Assembly (NCBI GenBank): GCA_029962745.1
Contig: CM057171.1
Span: 3,444,682 to 3,508,681, forward strand
Direction of reading: 5' to 3'
DNA: 64,000 nucleotides
DNA from: Echinometra lucunter
Lineage: Eukaryota; Echinodermata; Echinoidea; Camarodonta; Echinometridae
In this document: piece after piece, positions 12,288-25,236 of the stretch
Layout: the number at the start of each line of letters is the position of its first letter
Numbering within the stretch: position 1 is the stretch's first letter
Position numbers and translations under genes: made by a program
The notes under the pieces: model-generated
Databases searched by the model: none
What the model was told of the DNA's origin: nothing
What the model saw: the letters and a program-made list of their open reading frames with translations, nothing else

Positions 12288-12361
12288 CATTATTATTATG
12301 TTATTATTATTATTATCATTATTATCATTATTATTATTATTATTGTTATCATTATTATTAT
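12193..12361. repeat. (ATT)n array grown from a SINE tail
   Basis: About 55 ATT/ATC units with scattered C interruptions. It abuts the end of the reverse SINE-like unit at 12362-12448, whose 3' tail is TAA-type. The array is therefore probably an expanded retroposon tail. All six frames give polyI/L/Y/N peptides that are not proteins. Confidence 0.85.
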
Positions 12362-12448
12362 TATCTGGTTTGGCGTCACCTGTGTCTGGGAGTCGAAAAG
12401 CGAACTGAATCACTGTAACCCTCAGGTCTCTCCTCCCGAGAGGAGACA
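12362..12448 (-). repeat. SINE-like retroposon 3' segment, family D
   Basis: On the minus strand it reads ggagagacctgagggttaca, gtgattc, cgctttcgactccc, then ggtgacgccaaacc, ending in the (TAA)n tail. The plus-strand sequence at 36100-36185 carries the same blocks in the same order and the same tail type. A tRNA-like head is not evident. Confidence 0.65.
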
Positions 12449-14023
12449 TTTTTAATTGAAATGTATCTAAATTGATTTAATTTTAATCAAACGCATCTGT
12501 ATATTCAAGGGGGTGCGTGCATACCTCATGACCCCCCACTTTACCCATTCAATGGATCTGGTTGAAGCCGGAGATGTTCTGTCGAGGCAACGCATGAAGG
12601 TAGAAGCCAAAGAAGGGTGGCCGTAAGAGGTCAATCATTCATATTGATTGACATATCCAGATATTGTAGCATACTGTTTGGCATGGTTCAACCTTTCTAG
12701 TGTCTAGTTTGCTCTTATTAGGGAAAGAACGTGTTTGACCATTCTCATGATTCTTGTTAAACTGGACGTAGGTCAAAGCCAGTAACCATGACAACTCATT
12801 ATCTGAACGCAGGTAGAACGATATCTGTCTTTATTATCATCTTTTCATCATTCCTACCATTATGATGAAGCTTTTATTTGTTTCTTGTTTATTTATTTGT
12901 TTGTTTGCTTGTTTATTTCCTTCTGAAACAATAACAATGTGTTATCAAGATACATAAATGCAATATTTTTTTTTTTTTTTTTTAATGAGGCGAATACCCG
13001 AAAAGCGCTTGTGTTGAAGTCGCCGAAGAGATGATGATGATAATGCTTAAAAAGCATGTTAATATAAGAACATCATCACAGAAATTATTTAGCATTATAA
13101 GGTGAAGGAAAGTGTAGTGATCGTGGGGAAAAAAGATTACAACATAGATAAATGGTGACATTTGCATCATTAAAGTGCGTTTTACTTTTAAAATAAATAC
13201 AAAAACATATTCAGCATATTCAGGCTGTTATATTACCCACCATCTGATTGGATAACAGAAACATTTTTTAAATAGCAATATAAATTGAGAGTCCAGATTA
13301 CAGAACAAACACAGGGCGCAAATAATATTTTTGGTAGAATTAGGTAGCCCAGTCACGACAGTCATGAAAATACAATTCGAATGGGAGGAGGAGGGGTAGA
13401 CATGGACTTATGGCATTGAAGCATAATACACAATCTCAAACATTTTAACTTTATCGTGCCGATAAAGGTGGTTCGAAATACTGCACTTTGTGACATTAAT
13501 GTCAAAGTAAACAACAAAGGAATCATATGTGAAAGGGTCAACGCTCGAATGGCGGAATCTCAAATACATTTTCTTATTATTCATCCCGTGAATCATGCCA
13601 GGGTTTGTCAACACCAGGTCCGTCATCGTCAGTACCGCTATACCGACACTAACATTTAGAGGAGAATACTAACATCGGAAACACGCTGATGTTATCTGTA
13701 TGCTGATGGATATTCTTGTACTCTTACCACCAAGTTCATCACCCTTTTGAGATCTTTCCGGGTCTCTCTTCCTCCTCTCAAATTCATTTCTCTGTCTGAA
13801 TCTTTCCCTCTGTGTGTTCATCTCTTTCTCTCTTAGTATCCCCTTTCTCTTCTCACTTCTCTCTTTTCTCTCTCACTCTCACGCTCTTCGTTCCCCTCCC
13901 ACCCCCTCCCTCTATCTATGCCTTCTCTTTTTCTCTGCATTGAGCTTTGCAAAGTATGATCACTACATTGCAATCTAACATTTGGGGTTGTTGCTTTTGT
14001 TTAATGTTGTTGTTGTTACTCTC
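12449..14023. other. No supported gene
   Basis: Contains a 17-base T run (12967-12983) and a CT-rich patch at about 13760-13935. No coding or RNA gene is supported. Confidence 0.5.
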
Positions 14024-14075
<52 letters not shown>

Positions 14076-14200
14076 TTTTGTTGATGATGATGACGAAGAT
14101 GATGATGTTGGTGATGATGATGATGTTGATGATGATGATGACGATGTTGTTGATGATGATGCTGCTGCGGCTGCTGCTGCTGATGATGATGTTGCTGTAG
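14024..14200. repeat. (GAT)n trinucleotide array
   Basis: A long GAT run (about 17 units), then GAT mixed with GTT, GAC and GCT units. It produces polyD/polyM frames that are not genes. Confidence 0.95.
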
Positions 14201-14325
14201 CTGATCTTGACGATAACTATGTTGGTGGTGGTGTTACTGCTGCTGCTGAACATCGTTAGTAGGATTTTGTTAAGTATGGTTCGTTCAATCTCCGGCAAAA
14301 CCTTTTTTCTTTATGATCTACCACT

Positions 14326-14344
14326 ATAAAAAAAAAAAAAAAAA
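14326..14344. repeat. A homopolymer
   Basis: About 19 A residues. Confidence 0.85.
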
Positions 14345-14389
14345 CCTGTTTTAAGAATACACTTCTACTGATAAGTCTACTGTCTTCCT

Positions 14390-14429
14390 TTTTATTTATT
14401 TATTTATTTATTTATTCATTCATTCATTT

Positions 14430-14461
<32 letters not shown>

Positions 14462-14640
14462 TTCATTCATCTAGTTATGTATGTATTTATTTATCCATTC
14501 ATTTATTTATCTATTTATTCACTTATTTATTTACTTACTTATTCATTTATTCAAACGGTTTATTTGTTATCAAACTTCGCAGCCCAATGGCTGAATTGTG
14601 TCTGATTTACAATGATAAAAAGTAAGATAACAGAGAAAAT
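14390..14640 (-). repeat. (TTTA)n array beside a retroelement-like end
   Basis: TTTA/TTCA tetranucleotides fill 14390-14555. On the minus strand the adjoining sequence (gacacaattcagccattggg, then aataaaccgtttgaataaatg) looks like the 3' end of a LINE running into an expanded AAAT tail. The tetranucleotide array is certain; the LINE origin is inference. Confidence 0.6.
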
Positions 14641-15446
14641 ACACTACACATTGAAAACACGTTAAGAAACAAAATTAAAAACAAAATAATTGGCATCTTT
14701 GCACTTTCTAAAGCATTTTGCCAGTCAACTCCATGTATATTCTGGGTTGTATAGTCTAAAAATCACATAAATTACTCACAAACACACAAAACCATTCAAC
14801 TCTTACGCTGCTTCACCATGTTGAGCAGAGAGCAGTGATAGTGCATATTAGTAATTCATGCTCAAATGCAATAGAAGAGAGGATCAACAAAAATGACACA
14901 TACAGTATACATTCTTCAGCGATCGAAAGCCATATTGGCATCTATTACTAGCCCAGTGGAATACTACACATTCTACTTTTACAACCAACATGACCAAGAC
15001 GGAAAAACACTTGATTGACATTCCCAAACCTATGTTAGTCACGCTGACGTACTATGTTCTCTTAAGACAGATTAAACATGAATGAAAGCATGTCACGCGC
15101 CTTTGCCTGTCATGAACTGCCCCATATACTAATTTTATGCGCCTGCGACCATTTGGGGGGGGGGGGGGAGGGGAGGCGGCGACGGAGTCTTCGTTCCTGA
15201 CAACAATTGAAATTGCTATTAGGAAGGATAATGCCTGAATTCCAGGAATTCTATAGTAAATTTAGAATAGGAGGAATCATATCATGCATGTAATCCTGTT
15301 TTGCAGTTAAAAGGGGGCGTGATAATGCCCCCCCCCCCGACTCTGCCTTTGAAGAAAGATCCAGAATTAAATTGATAAAATTCTTAACAAATCATTAGTC
15401 ATGTTATCAATGAAAGGCAAGCATCTGTCGTATATTATAAACCTCA

Positions 15447-15448
<2 letters not shown>
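14641..15448. other. No supported gene; G and C runs
   Basis: A 14-base G run at 15155-15168 and an 11-base C run at 15328-15338. Otherwise nothing recognised. Confidence 0.5.
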
Positions 15449-15503
<55 letters not shown>

Positions 15504-15518
15504 ACTCTCTCTCTCTAG
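15449..15518. repeat. (CT)n microsatellite
   Basis: About 33 CT units with one CA interruption block. Confidence 0.95.
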
Positions 15519-16259
15519 AAAACAGAGCACAAGATAAAGGCATATCTCAGATCCCCTCCCCCTCCCCGTTTTCGCTGTCCTTACAAGAAGACAATTTTTT
15601 TGCTGCGTAACGATGGGTTTCATCTGAAGAACTAAGCTTTCATTTCCTCTGATGATAGATGGCGCCCTGTAAATGTAGTTTGAGAATGTGCAGACCCAAT
15701 GCTTATAGATGGCCGCGGGATTGGCACTTCTCATCCATACACAAACTTCCAGTGTTTTAGATATGTCCCATTTTATACAGGAGGCCTCTTGAATGAAAGC
15801 AATTCTACGATTTAACGCAAAAGCTGAAATTATATACACAACTTAGGTTTTTCAAAACATGTTGCAAATAACGTACAGTGTATGCAATGTGTGACAGCCA
15901 ACTGGTAAAAAATTAAAATAAAAAGTATTTCACAGGATATAGTCCTTATATAAGATACATAACAGACTTTACATAATATCTGTCAAATTGTTTTCAGTAT
16001 TATTCCTTTTTTCAATGATTTCACTTATTTTGATAACAGCGGTAATTGTTTGACGTGAACGATCTAATTTTCAATAAAGTCTTGCTGTTGTTTTTTTTTT
16101 CTTTTGTTTATTATTTGGTCGTTTCTTTGTTTGGTTATTTTGTTGTTGTTGTTGTTATTTTTTTTCCGTGTTTGATGTCAAAAACATGTGCATATCTTTG
16201 AACATGTCCGGTCCGGGATGATTAAGATTACACGTCTTTATCTTTAAACCCATCAGATA
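15519..16259. other. No supported gene
   Basis: A minus-strand frame to 15839 is open mainly by chance and has no recognised motif. GTT repeats lie near 16141-16158. Confidence 0.5.
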
Positions 16260-16270
16260 CCCCCCCCCCC

Positions 16271-16341
<71 letters not shown>
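16260..16341. repeat. C run plus (CT)n microsatellite
   Basis: Twelve C run straight into about 33 CT units. Confidence 0.95.
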
Positions 16342-17042
16342 CGTTTCTGCATAATTAAAAGCATTTCTACGGATGACTTGGAGTGAGTCTTGTTAATTTT
16401 CTCGCTTTCCGTCTCATCCAGGGCTAAGGAAGTTGAGAGTTACAAACGCAAATTGGTCGCAGCCCGTCAAATACCTATGCACTGAAATTTCCGACTGCAC
16501 GTTCCCACTCTAAGAAAAATTGTATTCTTCGATCTGTGTGTGCAAGAGGTACTGGTATTTACTTAAACCATGGACCCATGCTTAAACGCAACGTGTTGTT
16601 CTCATTTCAACGTGCGCGGAAGAGGATTGCGGACGGTCACCACTGTGAGGCCATGGACCTGTCCTAGGCAATGGGAATGTGCTTGTAAGTCAGTCAAGGT
16701 GTTCTGTACGGCTTTCTGTCCACAACTTTGACGTCTTTTATCCATTATATCATCGACAAATCGGAACCTGACAGATAACACGTAACGGTGATGATATCTG
16801 GGCATGAATTGGCAAATAGTGGCCTCTTTTTCCCCACATTATAAGACAAAGCTGGTTCACCTTTTAAATGTAGCATAAAAAGGAAAAAAGTGCAAGACTT
16901 TTAGCTTATTCTAATGGCTTTTGATTCTAATGGCCTCGGTTCTATCTTTAGAATGAAATAATTTGCTCGCATTTCGTCTTCACCATAATGAAGGAATATT
17001 TGTAAAGTCATTGGTCAGCGTAATTGTTTGCAACTCTACTTT

Positions 17043-17044
<2 letters not shown>
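16342..17044. other. No supported gene
   Basis: A minus-strand frame at 16602-16805 has no recognised homology. Nothing else is seen. Confidence 0.5.

Positions 17045-17084
<40 letters not shown>
17045..17084. repeat. Compound (TC)n(AC)n microsatellite
   Basis: TC units switch directly to AC units. Confidence 0.95.
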
Positions 17085-17300
17085 CTTTCATTTCTATTTA
17101 ATATTGCTTTCTTCAGTCATGACCTATTGATACATACTTCAGGCATACACAGTTTTATTTTCAAATTTGTTATTTGCAAATGAAAATAAAGTCTTGCTTT
17201 TATAATAAAACATTTTTTAGGGGGGATCTTTTTTTTTACTCAAGTTGGTATCTGCAGCAATTTCCTCAACGCTACGTTATTGTTACAAACAATAATATTT

Positions 17301-17398
17301 AAAAAAAAAAAAAAAAAAAGCTTCGTCAAAAGCATAAGGACTGATAAAGAAAAAAATCAATTGCCATGGCCATGAAGGAGTAGGCACCCCCCCCCCCA
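17301..17398. repeat. A homopolymer and nearby C homopolymer
   Basis: Nineteen A at 17301-17319 and about ten C at 17388-17397, separated by unremarkable sequence. Confidence 0.8.
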
Positions 17399-19429
17399 CC
17401 TCCAGCCCTTCCATAATTTCCACTTCACGAGTAGACCATCATGCTGATCTGCTGTTGTCGTGTCTTTCAATGATACGAGTGGGATGAGATGTTAATGATA
17501 TATCGGGCTTAGCTCATGCAATGTCATGAGTAGGCGAGAGATGACGCGTCAGTTAAGTATTAGAACACTGGTTTAATCCTTGTCTTTCCAATGACCTCAA
17601 ATGTGAATGTCCTCTACTGTCCATCATCTCTCTTCTATAATTATCATCAACTCTTCTCAAAACGTTTTTATTCAGGATGTAAAATTTTAAAGAGGAGCTT
17701 GAGGAGGTGAAAGATAAATGAGCTTTCTCATTTTTTCTTCAGTTCTGTTTGAAAAAAATATAGTAGAAAAGTAATCACCCCCGATATTAAAAAGAAGTGC
17801 TCTTCCAATGCCCTCTTGTTCAAAATAAGACGAGGAATGCCTATTTACGTGTACAAATGACATTTTTAATTGAATTTTTTAATTTGCATTCACACTGCAT
17901 GGTTCATGCTGAAAAAATCACTCATACATGTACGTCGAGTAATTCAAACTACCTATTATGAGTGGATTCAAATATGAATTGGAGTTGATTTAAGATTCGA
18001 TTCAACTCCAAAAAGAAGTGATCTCCAGGTGACGCCTGCAAGAGTAGATTTCAACCCCTCGTTAACAGGGTAAACAACAGGTCCCCCAAAGCGGTCCACC
18101 AATTAATAATTTAATGAGCCCCTTAGCACCTAGCGACCAGGCCAAATTAGATCCTAATTAGGTCCTGACAGAACCCTTGCCTCTGTGAAATGGTTATGCG
18201 TTAAACGAAATGTCGAAATAATATTACCCGATGGAAGAAATATCAAAGTCCCTTGTGCACTTGAAAGTGGAATTTGATGAGGCTGATAATGGTAATAAAA
18301 AGGATACTTAAAAGCAAACTAAAATAAAGTCCGTGATGGTTAAATGTCAGATCTTCACTGAACTTTACTACTTATGCGCATTTAAAAGCTTTTCCTCAAA
18401 TATACGATTTTCACCTACTTTATGGCGGCACACTAATTCAGTATGAAAATGGTTATATAAAATTCGCTCGCACTTTTTCTGAAAATAAAAAGGCACTACC
18501 CATTTCCCTTTTATTATCACTAATTCAACCATTTCCATTTTGAGACAAAATTGCATTGCACTATATACAATCTTAACGTACACTTAAAAAGGGAGAACGC
18601 TTGCTATTTTGGTAGGTAATGCCTACCGTCTTATAAAGAAAACTCTTGTGGAGTGTAACTCAACCACACACCATCAACGAACTACATCTCGAAGTGTATC
18701 ATTCTGTGACGAAATCGTAAAGATTTGTTTTATATCTGAACCTCCAGGGTGACAATTCAAAAACAAAAACCTTCATTTATTGTCAAAACATGACCTATAT
18801 TCGATTGTTTCTCTTTGCATCCAATTAGGATAAATCAACAACAGCGTGAAGTGAGCATTTTGATTGAGCTCGGAGTGGACTCGAAGGGTCATTTGGTTGC
18901 CATTGAAGGGTCAGTGTAGAAAGCGGGACAGAGTTTCATAAGGAAAAATAGAATAAGACGCAGATACATTTTTAGAATTTTTTTTTCAAATTCCACTTGG
19001 ATATTTCTTATTTGAAAAGGCATTGTAATAATATTGGCAAATAATGAAAGAAACAAATAAAAATTCATTCAAACAAATAAAAAAAAAAGCTACATTCTCA
19101 TAGCTTGTGCATCAGATCTTCTCTTTAAATTAAGATGTATTTAATAGGCATTTATTTTGCTTTTCAACCTGTTTTTATATCACACGTGGCGCCATATAAA
19201 CCATCATCTCTACCATTGCGAAGTGAGCGTCAATTACTAGTCAATGTAAAATGTTTATACCAAAGACGTATACCCACCACCACGTCTCTACTACTCCCTC
19301 TTCCTCCATGCATCTTACTCCCGTAGAGGTGGCTATCGGGTGGTTGTATCCCTCTACCACGTCCTGGCCACGCCCCCCCCCCCCCTCCTCTTAACTCATA
19401 TCATATAATTGTAAGAACCTTAATCATTG
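17399..19429. other. No supported gene
   Basis: A possible decayed tRNA-like segment lies near 17500-17600 (ggtttaatccttgtctttcc) but is below what can be supported. A C run is at 19373-19386. The rest is AT-rich. Confidence 0.5.
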
Positions 19430-19662
19430 CTAATTAAAATTTGGTTAAATGGTTAAATGGTTGATTATTTACCTGACTGCTAAGAATACATTTGTATGCT
19501 TGTTAGTAAGCAACCAGGGGACCGACGGCTTTAAGTCCCCTCCGAAGGACTTGGTAATGAGGATTATTACCTTACCAAAGGGCATTAGCGCATCCGCTTG
19601 GTTTCGAACCCGGGTACTGCCGGTTACGAGACCACTGCTCTCCCACTGAGCCACATGGGTTA
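19430..19662 (-). repeat. tRNA-derived SINE, family C
   Basis: On the minus strand it begins aacccatgtggctcagtggg (A-box region), has a B box gggttcgaaacc, then gctaatgccctttgg, a body with ccttcggaggggac and ggtcccctggttgcttac, and an A/T-rich tail with ggttaaat units. Copies at 54590-54745 and 63846-64000 share head and body. It is pol III-type retroposed DNA, not a working tRNA gene. The two small frames over it are incidental. Confidence 0.8.
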
Positions 19663-21611
19663 TGTTGCAGTAAAGTGAACCAGGGGTGTGGAAAGGGTCT
19701 CTTTTCCACCTCCCTGCGTGGAACTATCCCGACCACGGTTTGTGGCACCCCTCTATACCATCATCCAACTACCACGCCCTTTTCTTTCTCTATATGAGGT
19801 AAACCTTAATCAGACATCGTGTTTTAAACGTGACCTAACCCCGACCCCGATCACCTGGTCTTTTAGTCCATCCTCTGTACCAATCTTCCCGGAGCACACG
19901 TTGATCCTGAGCACCCTCCGGTCTTCCTGGGGTTAGGGCGGAATACGACACCGGGTTGTGGCTTTAGTTTGGACTTCACCGCTGCTAATTAACCCAAAAC
20001 AACTGCGGTTTGTAGAGGTCGTCAGGTCCACTCACTCACGTTCCCCCGTCACATGACCTTTGACTTTCATTTCCATAATTTTCTTTCTTCTTCTTTTTTT
20101 AAAAAGTTTTATTGGGTTTTCGTAATTTTCCGATAACAAATCAAAGATAAATCGAAACAACCAATTAAAAAAAAATGGAAAAAATAGATAAAATAAACCA
20201 GTATTTACAATAGTTTACATCCAAAATAATGCAGCGAATCCATGGTATCTGAAGTAATTAAGGCAGTCACTTTGTCTCTTCTAAATGCTTATCTTAGTAA
20301 AGGCAAGTAGTAGTAGCATAGGGATAACAAAAGGGCAGTTATGCTTAAATAAGCATGTACAACTTGTAAGGCCAAAAAAAGGGTCATAAAATTTCGGCTT
20401 TCATAATTACACGTTGGGTTACAAGTGACATTCAAACTTCATTTCCTTCCTAAGAGGGATAAAGAAAAATAATGCTTTAGTCTCAGAAATTAATAATGAT
20501 AACAAATGCATCTTCAACTCTCATTTCCCTAATTCCCCAATTTCAACTTTTTCTTCAGTCATCATTAAAACAAAGGTGGGAATTGAAAAAAATGTTGTTC
20601 ACGCACTTTCAAATGGGATAATGAATCCGAATATTTTTGCACATATTTTGCGCTGCCTGAACCCTTGTGTTTTTCACTGTTTCATATTTACATATGGAAA
20701 CAAATCTTAAAATTAGTTTTCAATTTGATCACCGATATAGTTCTTCCCTCCCTCCCTCTCTCTCTCTCTCTCTTTCCCTTTTTTTCTTTTTCTTTCGCCC
20801 GTCTTGATTTTACAACATTAAATGATTTAGGGATTGAGAACAGAAAACTCAGCAACAAAGTCCCCCTCCCAACCTCCACTCCCCCAAAGAGGGAAAATAG
20901 AGAACAGCTTATTGTAATTTCGTCATCTGCTCTTATAAACAAACAAACAACTTGCCAATGCTATAGATATTTTGTGGACGTGGAAAGCTGCGCTGCACGA
21001 CAGCTTTTATATCGAAAAAGTAAGCCGCGATAGCCTGCTGGGAATAAAAACTGACGGACAAGGATATGTCCTTAAAAATTAATGCTAAGTTGTTACTCAG
21101 AGTTTCAAATTTGCGAAATATCTAAAATTACTTGTTTAAACACATCGATACAGTAATATAGCGATGATAGCAAGATATGTTACTGACACTCTCGCTCGTG
21201 TCGCCTCCCCTGATTATCTATAGAGAAACATGCATTCAGTAGTAATTTTCGATTTCATCAAGTAGAACGGTTTTATCGCACGATCGCAACTGTTCGTCAA
21301 ATCCATTATCGATACATTTCCTTGGTGGAGAATAATTGGCATGATCAGATAAAGCGAACTACGGAAACGTTCGCACAAATTTATTCGTGAGCTATCGCGA
21401 ATAGACATGCAACATGCTATCTGAATGGTACATGAGGGCATGGTAGTCTTCATATCAAGCAAACGTGAATTACTTACAAAGCATAAATCATTTCATCATC
21501 TTAGCTATAGATGATTGGAGCTTAACATGTCCATAAATGTTTTTGGTAATTTAAATGAAAATATCTTCTTGGATTGCAACTTTAGTGGTTACAATATATA
21601 GAATAAAAAAA
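19663..21611. other. No supported gene
   Basis: 19680-20060 is comparatively GC-rich and unassigned. A T-to-A junction near 20095-20105 could be a retroelement tail. A CT run lies at 20750-20775. No gene is supported. Confidence 0.5.
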
Positions 21612-21873
21612 CAAGGGCAGCGGAATGTTTTGGTTTTTTTTGGGGGGGGGGCTGACATACAAACAGGCGGAGTCTAGGTGACGGGGCCCCCCTGAAGCCC
21701 TTGGATTTTTATGGTTTTGCGAGCCTATGGGCAATTTAATATTAACTTTTACAATTATTCATAGTGCTTTCCTTTTCTTTTTCTTTATTCTTTTTTTTTT
21801 CATCTTTATCCGAAATTGTGGGGGGGGGGGGGCTTGCAGCCCCCATCCCCCCCCCCCCGTTCCGCGGCCTCTG
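21612..21873 (-). mobile_element. Non-autonomous inverted-repeat element, second copy
   Basis: Its ends, caagggcagcggaatg and cgttccgcggcctctg, are imperfect inverted repeats (about 12 of 16). Internally it carries G run, gctgacat, ggagtctagg..gac, tttttatggttttgc, gcctatgggc, a T-rich block, then a G run and gcttgcagccccc. That is the reverse complement order of the element at 5200-5425. It has no transposase and was presumably moved by an enzyme encoded elsewhere. Confidence 0.7.
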
Positions 21874-23012
21874 CAAAATGCAGTGATGATTTTATTTGGG
21901 TGCCCTGAAACCCAACATGTCTGAAAATTGATGCGACTAATCAAATGAGGGTTTTCAGTCGTTGCTAATCATGAATGGTTGAAAGAGGGATCTATTATGC
22001 CTTATTGGTACCGAACATTTACGAAGATAGGTAAAAAAAAAAAAATGGCACTGCCTCTAAGAAGCTATAAGCTAGTGATTTTCAGCAAAGCAGTGTATTT
22101 CAGGTGTATCTTAATAAGAATGTGTTCTTCACTTGTACACTGGTACTGTCTAGCAAAGTGTGTACACTTCAAACAAACAAAAACAAAAAACAAAAAATTA
22201 TTTACAGGTATCATTCTATACTAAAATCTCTCATTTCAAATAAGAATATTTGAAAATGAAAATGGAAGAAATCTACAAAGCAGGATCATAAACTTGGCAG
22301 GTTTTCGAGATATCGATGGGATAGTATATTGTTTTAGTCCTTACATGCCTTATAATTTACTTTTGAGTCTTTATTACAGATGAGAGTGTTTGACTTTGGT
22401 TCTGTCCAATAACACGTAAATATGGTAAATACCACATGAACAGTGAATCATGTATGCATGTGATTGTCCTTAAGTTTTCTTCTGGTATAGGTCTAACTAG
22501 TCCATAGTTTTTCCTTTCCTCTGGGAAAATAACTTGTTTATCTCAACCGAGAATGTACAATTAGGACAGAGTAATTCATACGGCAAAACTTCTTGACTGC
22601 AGTTTCTGATTTCGGGTAGAAAAATAATAATGGATATCTCATTAAAATGGAGCAGACGTTAAAAAGAAAAAAAGAAATGAAATTCCTTTCTTGTTTTGCG
22701 CATAAACATCACCTTAGGATTTTTGCGTCGTATTTACGTGGCTGTGTTCAGTCCCCAGAGTGTTGTAGTTTTTCTCTTAGTTTCGGTATAGGCTGTAGTT
22801 GTGCACTATATCTGAAAACAGGTTCACACATCCAACCATGCCAGACTGTCAGGTATGTCAATTTTCCTCCCACGTAGCAATTGTCATATGGTTATCATAT
22901 TTTTTACAAAGTCTTGGAACAAAAAAGGCCTGAAAATTTTGTAAGTGATATTTGCTTTTATAATAAAAGAGGATTTTCGTAATTTCCATTCGAAAAATCA
23001 GTGGGACAAAGT
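21874..23012. other. No supported gene
   Basis: AT-rich. The frame at 22647-22877 is cysteine-containing but unrecognised. Confidence 0.5.
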
Positions 23013-23076
23013 ATTACTACTGCTGCTGCTGCTACTACTACTACTATAAATAATAATAATGATAAATGATAATAAT
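23013..23076. repeat. Trinucleotide array at a SINE tail
   Basis: ACT/GCT units followed by AAT/GAT units. It adjoins the tail side of the reverse SINE at 23077-23215. Confidence 0.75.
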
Positions 23077-23215
23077 GTGTTTTGTTTACCCAGGGTAGCC
23101 TCTGAGAGGTCTGAAGTACCAGGGATACTATTCACCGCGCCAGTGAGAGGGCCCTGTAATCAAATGATTACCCCGGCTTTTAGCACGGCAAACGGTGCGG
23201 TCATGACACAACATA
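23077..23215 (-). repeat. SINE family A, diverged partial copy
   Basis: It shares tttacccagggtagcc and gagggccctg-type blocks with the reverse complement of the copy at 28082-28335. The tRNA-like head is not recognisable, so it is 5'-truncated or strongly diverged. Confidence 0.5.
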
Positions 23216-25222
23216 ATATAACACAATGATTTTGAAGCGAGATGTTGCTGCATGCGCCATCGTAATTTAGATATGTAGTAACTAAAGAAAAATTACACAT
23301 TCCATAAAGTATAAAGTAAATAGATTGTTTAATCCTATTGCATCTTTATGATTCAGGAGATGAATCAAACAGAAATCAATCTTATGATTCTAATCGCATA
23401 TCCTAAAATTAACACTTGCATCTTCGGTAAGAGTACCAGGATAATGAAAATTTGAATAATTTCAATTTTGTATATTAGTAATCAGATCTCTGACTTGTTT
23501 CTGAGAGGTCAAAACTGACAAGGAAAAATGTCTGCTTTCTGTCACAACTATAAGCCCGGATGTATTCGTTATTCGTATGGTTATCATGGTTATAGATATT
23601 TCCTTTATTGTGGCTATACTGGATGATATTGTTCTTGTTGATCTTGTAGGTGAAAGTTGACGAGGTGTGAATTACTCGATATTGACACTGAATCTTCCGC
23701 CTAGTGCTGGAAGGCCCTAATTCGATTTCTCATTATTTTAACACTGATAAATTTAGGTTGATGGCTTCACGATGGTGCGATCCAAATTAGATTCAATTTC
23801 AGATGAATTATCCAAGAATCTGATGTCAATCTTATCTGATATCATAAAGGGGGAGAGCTGCCGTCGTCGTTTTCTTTTTATTTCAGTCGCTTCAACATTA
23901 ATATAATAATTCATTTTTATTTTTTAAAATTGTTCAGCGTGCATATCAAGAGTTCTCATGCAATGCCCGTTAAAAGCTCACGTGAATAAGGTCTTTAGTC
24001 ACCCATGTATTTACCCGGTATATTGGTAACTGGGAAAGTGATTATAATCGGATGAAATAATACAAAGTTAGATAATTTCGATGATCTGACATGCATGATT
24101 ATTTGTAACTATTAATATTTATATACTTAGTACCATGCTAATTTTCAATGCATAGAAAAGGAAAAAAAATAGAGAAGAGTTACAAGTTACAAGAGTTACA
24201 AGACGGACCCCCCCCCCCATTTTTTTTTTCATTCTATAACTAATTATTTCTGAGAGTGCATGACCTTTCGTAGGTACATGACCAAGTAAAATTACAAGAA
24301 ATTAGTTATGCAAAGGTCTCCTTCCTGCATTCTGAAATATCATATCAATATGATGCAATTATTTTATCTTTTATACTAGTGAGGTTTTAGTAGTAGGTTA
24401 TCCAGCATGGAGTTAGCAATTTAGGGATACGCCCCCCCCCCCAGCAATTTAACTGTTGAACATGTTGAATAATTGCATTTTGTTGCACATGTCACCCTTA
24501 TCCCAAATTTCCTGGATATCTTTGTAGTGTTTAAGCTTTTTTTTAATGGTTTGCCCTTTCAAAACTCATGCCTGACAAAAATGAACAATGCAAAGAAAAC
24601 TCACATTGCTCTCAAATTGAATCAAATCAAATTTTAATCCAAGCACAGTGAGTCGTTTGCATGTCACGTGATAATCTAACAATCTAATATTCTGACAAAT
24701 CTATGGGCGGAAAGTGGATTGGGGGCCCTTTGCTGTGGGGAAGCTTGAAGAAATATTGTTTTTAATCAAGTTCGGCTTTGGAAAGGCGGTCACAGAACTG
24801 GGGCGATAAGTGACAGAATTAAGATATTAGAGGAAACATATTATTTTGATAGGATGTCAGAATGTCATTATCCTTTGACTGTGGGCGTTAGAAACGCCAG
24901 GTTATGTCTCTCTTTGCCATCCAAGCGTGTAAAGTATCCTACCCTAGAAAAGAAGCACAAAAAAATGATGAAAACGAGATTATATCTATCACCGCCCTCG
25001 TCTCGAACCAAAACCAAACTTCTCCTATTTGTCACTTTCGTTTTCCGGAGTTGATATGCAGATTTCTATTGTTATTCAAATACGTACATCCAGTGACATT
25101 AAAGAAGGAACTCGCCGCGACGCTGCAACAGCGAATTTTCTTGAAGTATTTACATATTTTAAACATCCTTTGATAATGCCTGGAGGCTACATTGGGATCA
25201 CTGAACGCAACTTTATATTATC
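23216..25222. other. No supported gene; C runs
   Basis: Holds C runs near 24210 and 24432 and a tandem acaagtt motif at 24180-24200. The overlapping frames at 24854-25235 have no known motif. Confidence 0.5.
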
Positions 25223-25236
25223 GTTACCATGGTAAC
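25223..25236. promoter_or_regulatory. Perfect RFX-type X-box palindrome
   Basis: gttaccatggtaac fits the X-box consensus (GTNRCC, 0-3 bases, RGYAAC) bound by RFX-family factors, which often control ciliary genes. It is a perfect 14-bp palindrome. No transcript or promoter is identified beside it, so function is unproven. Confidence 0.35.

Noticed and set aside
12169..12455. Several frames of 78-91 codons over the ATT array
   Set aside because: PolyI, polyL, polyY and polyN peptides are direct translations of a trinucleotide repeat.
13975..14298. Polyaspartate and polyserine frames
   Set aside because: They are products of the GAT array.
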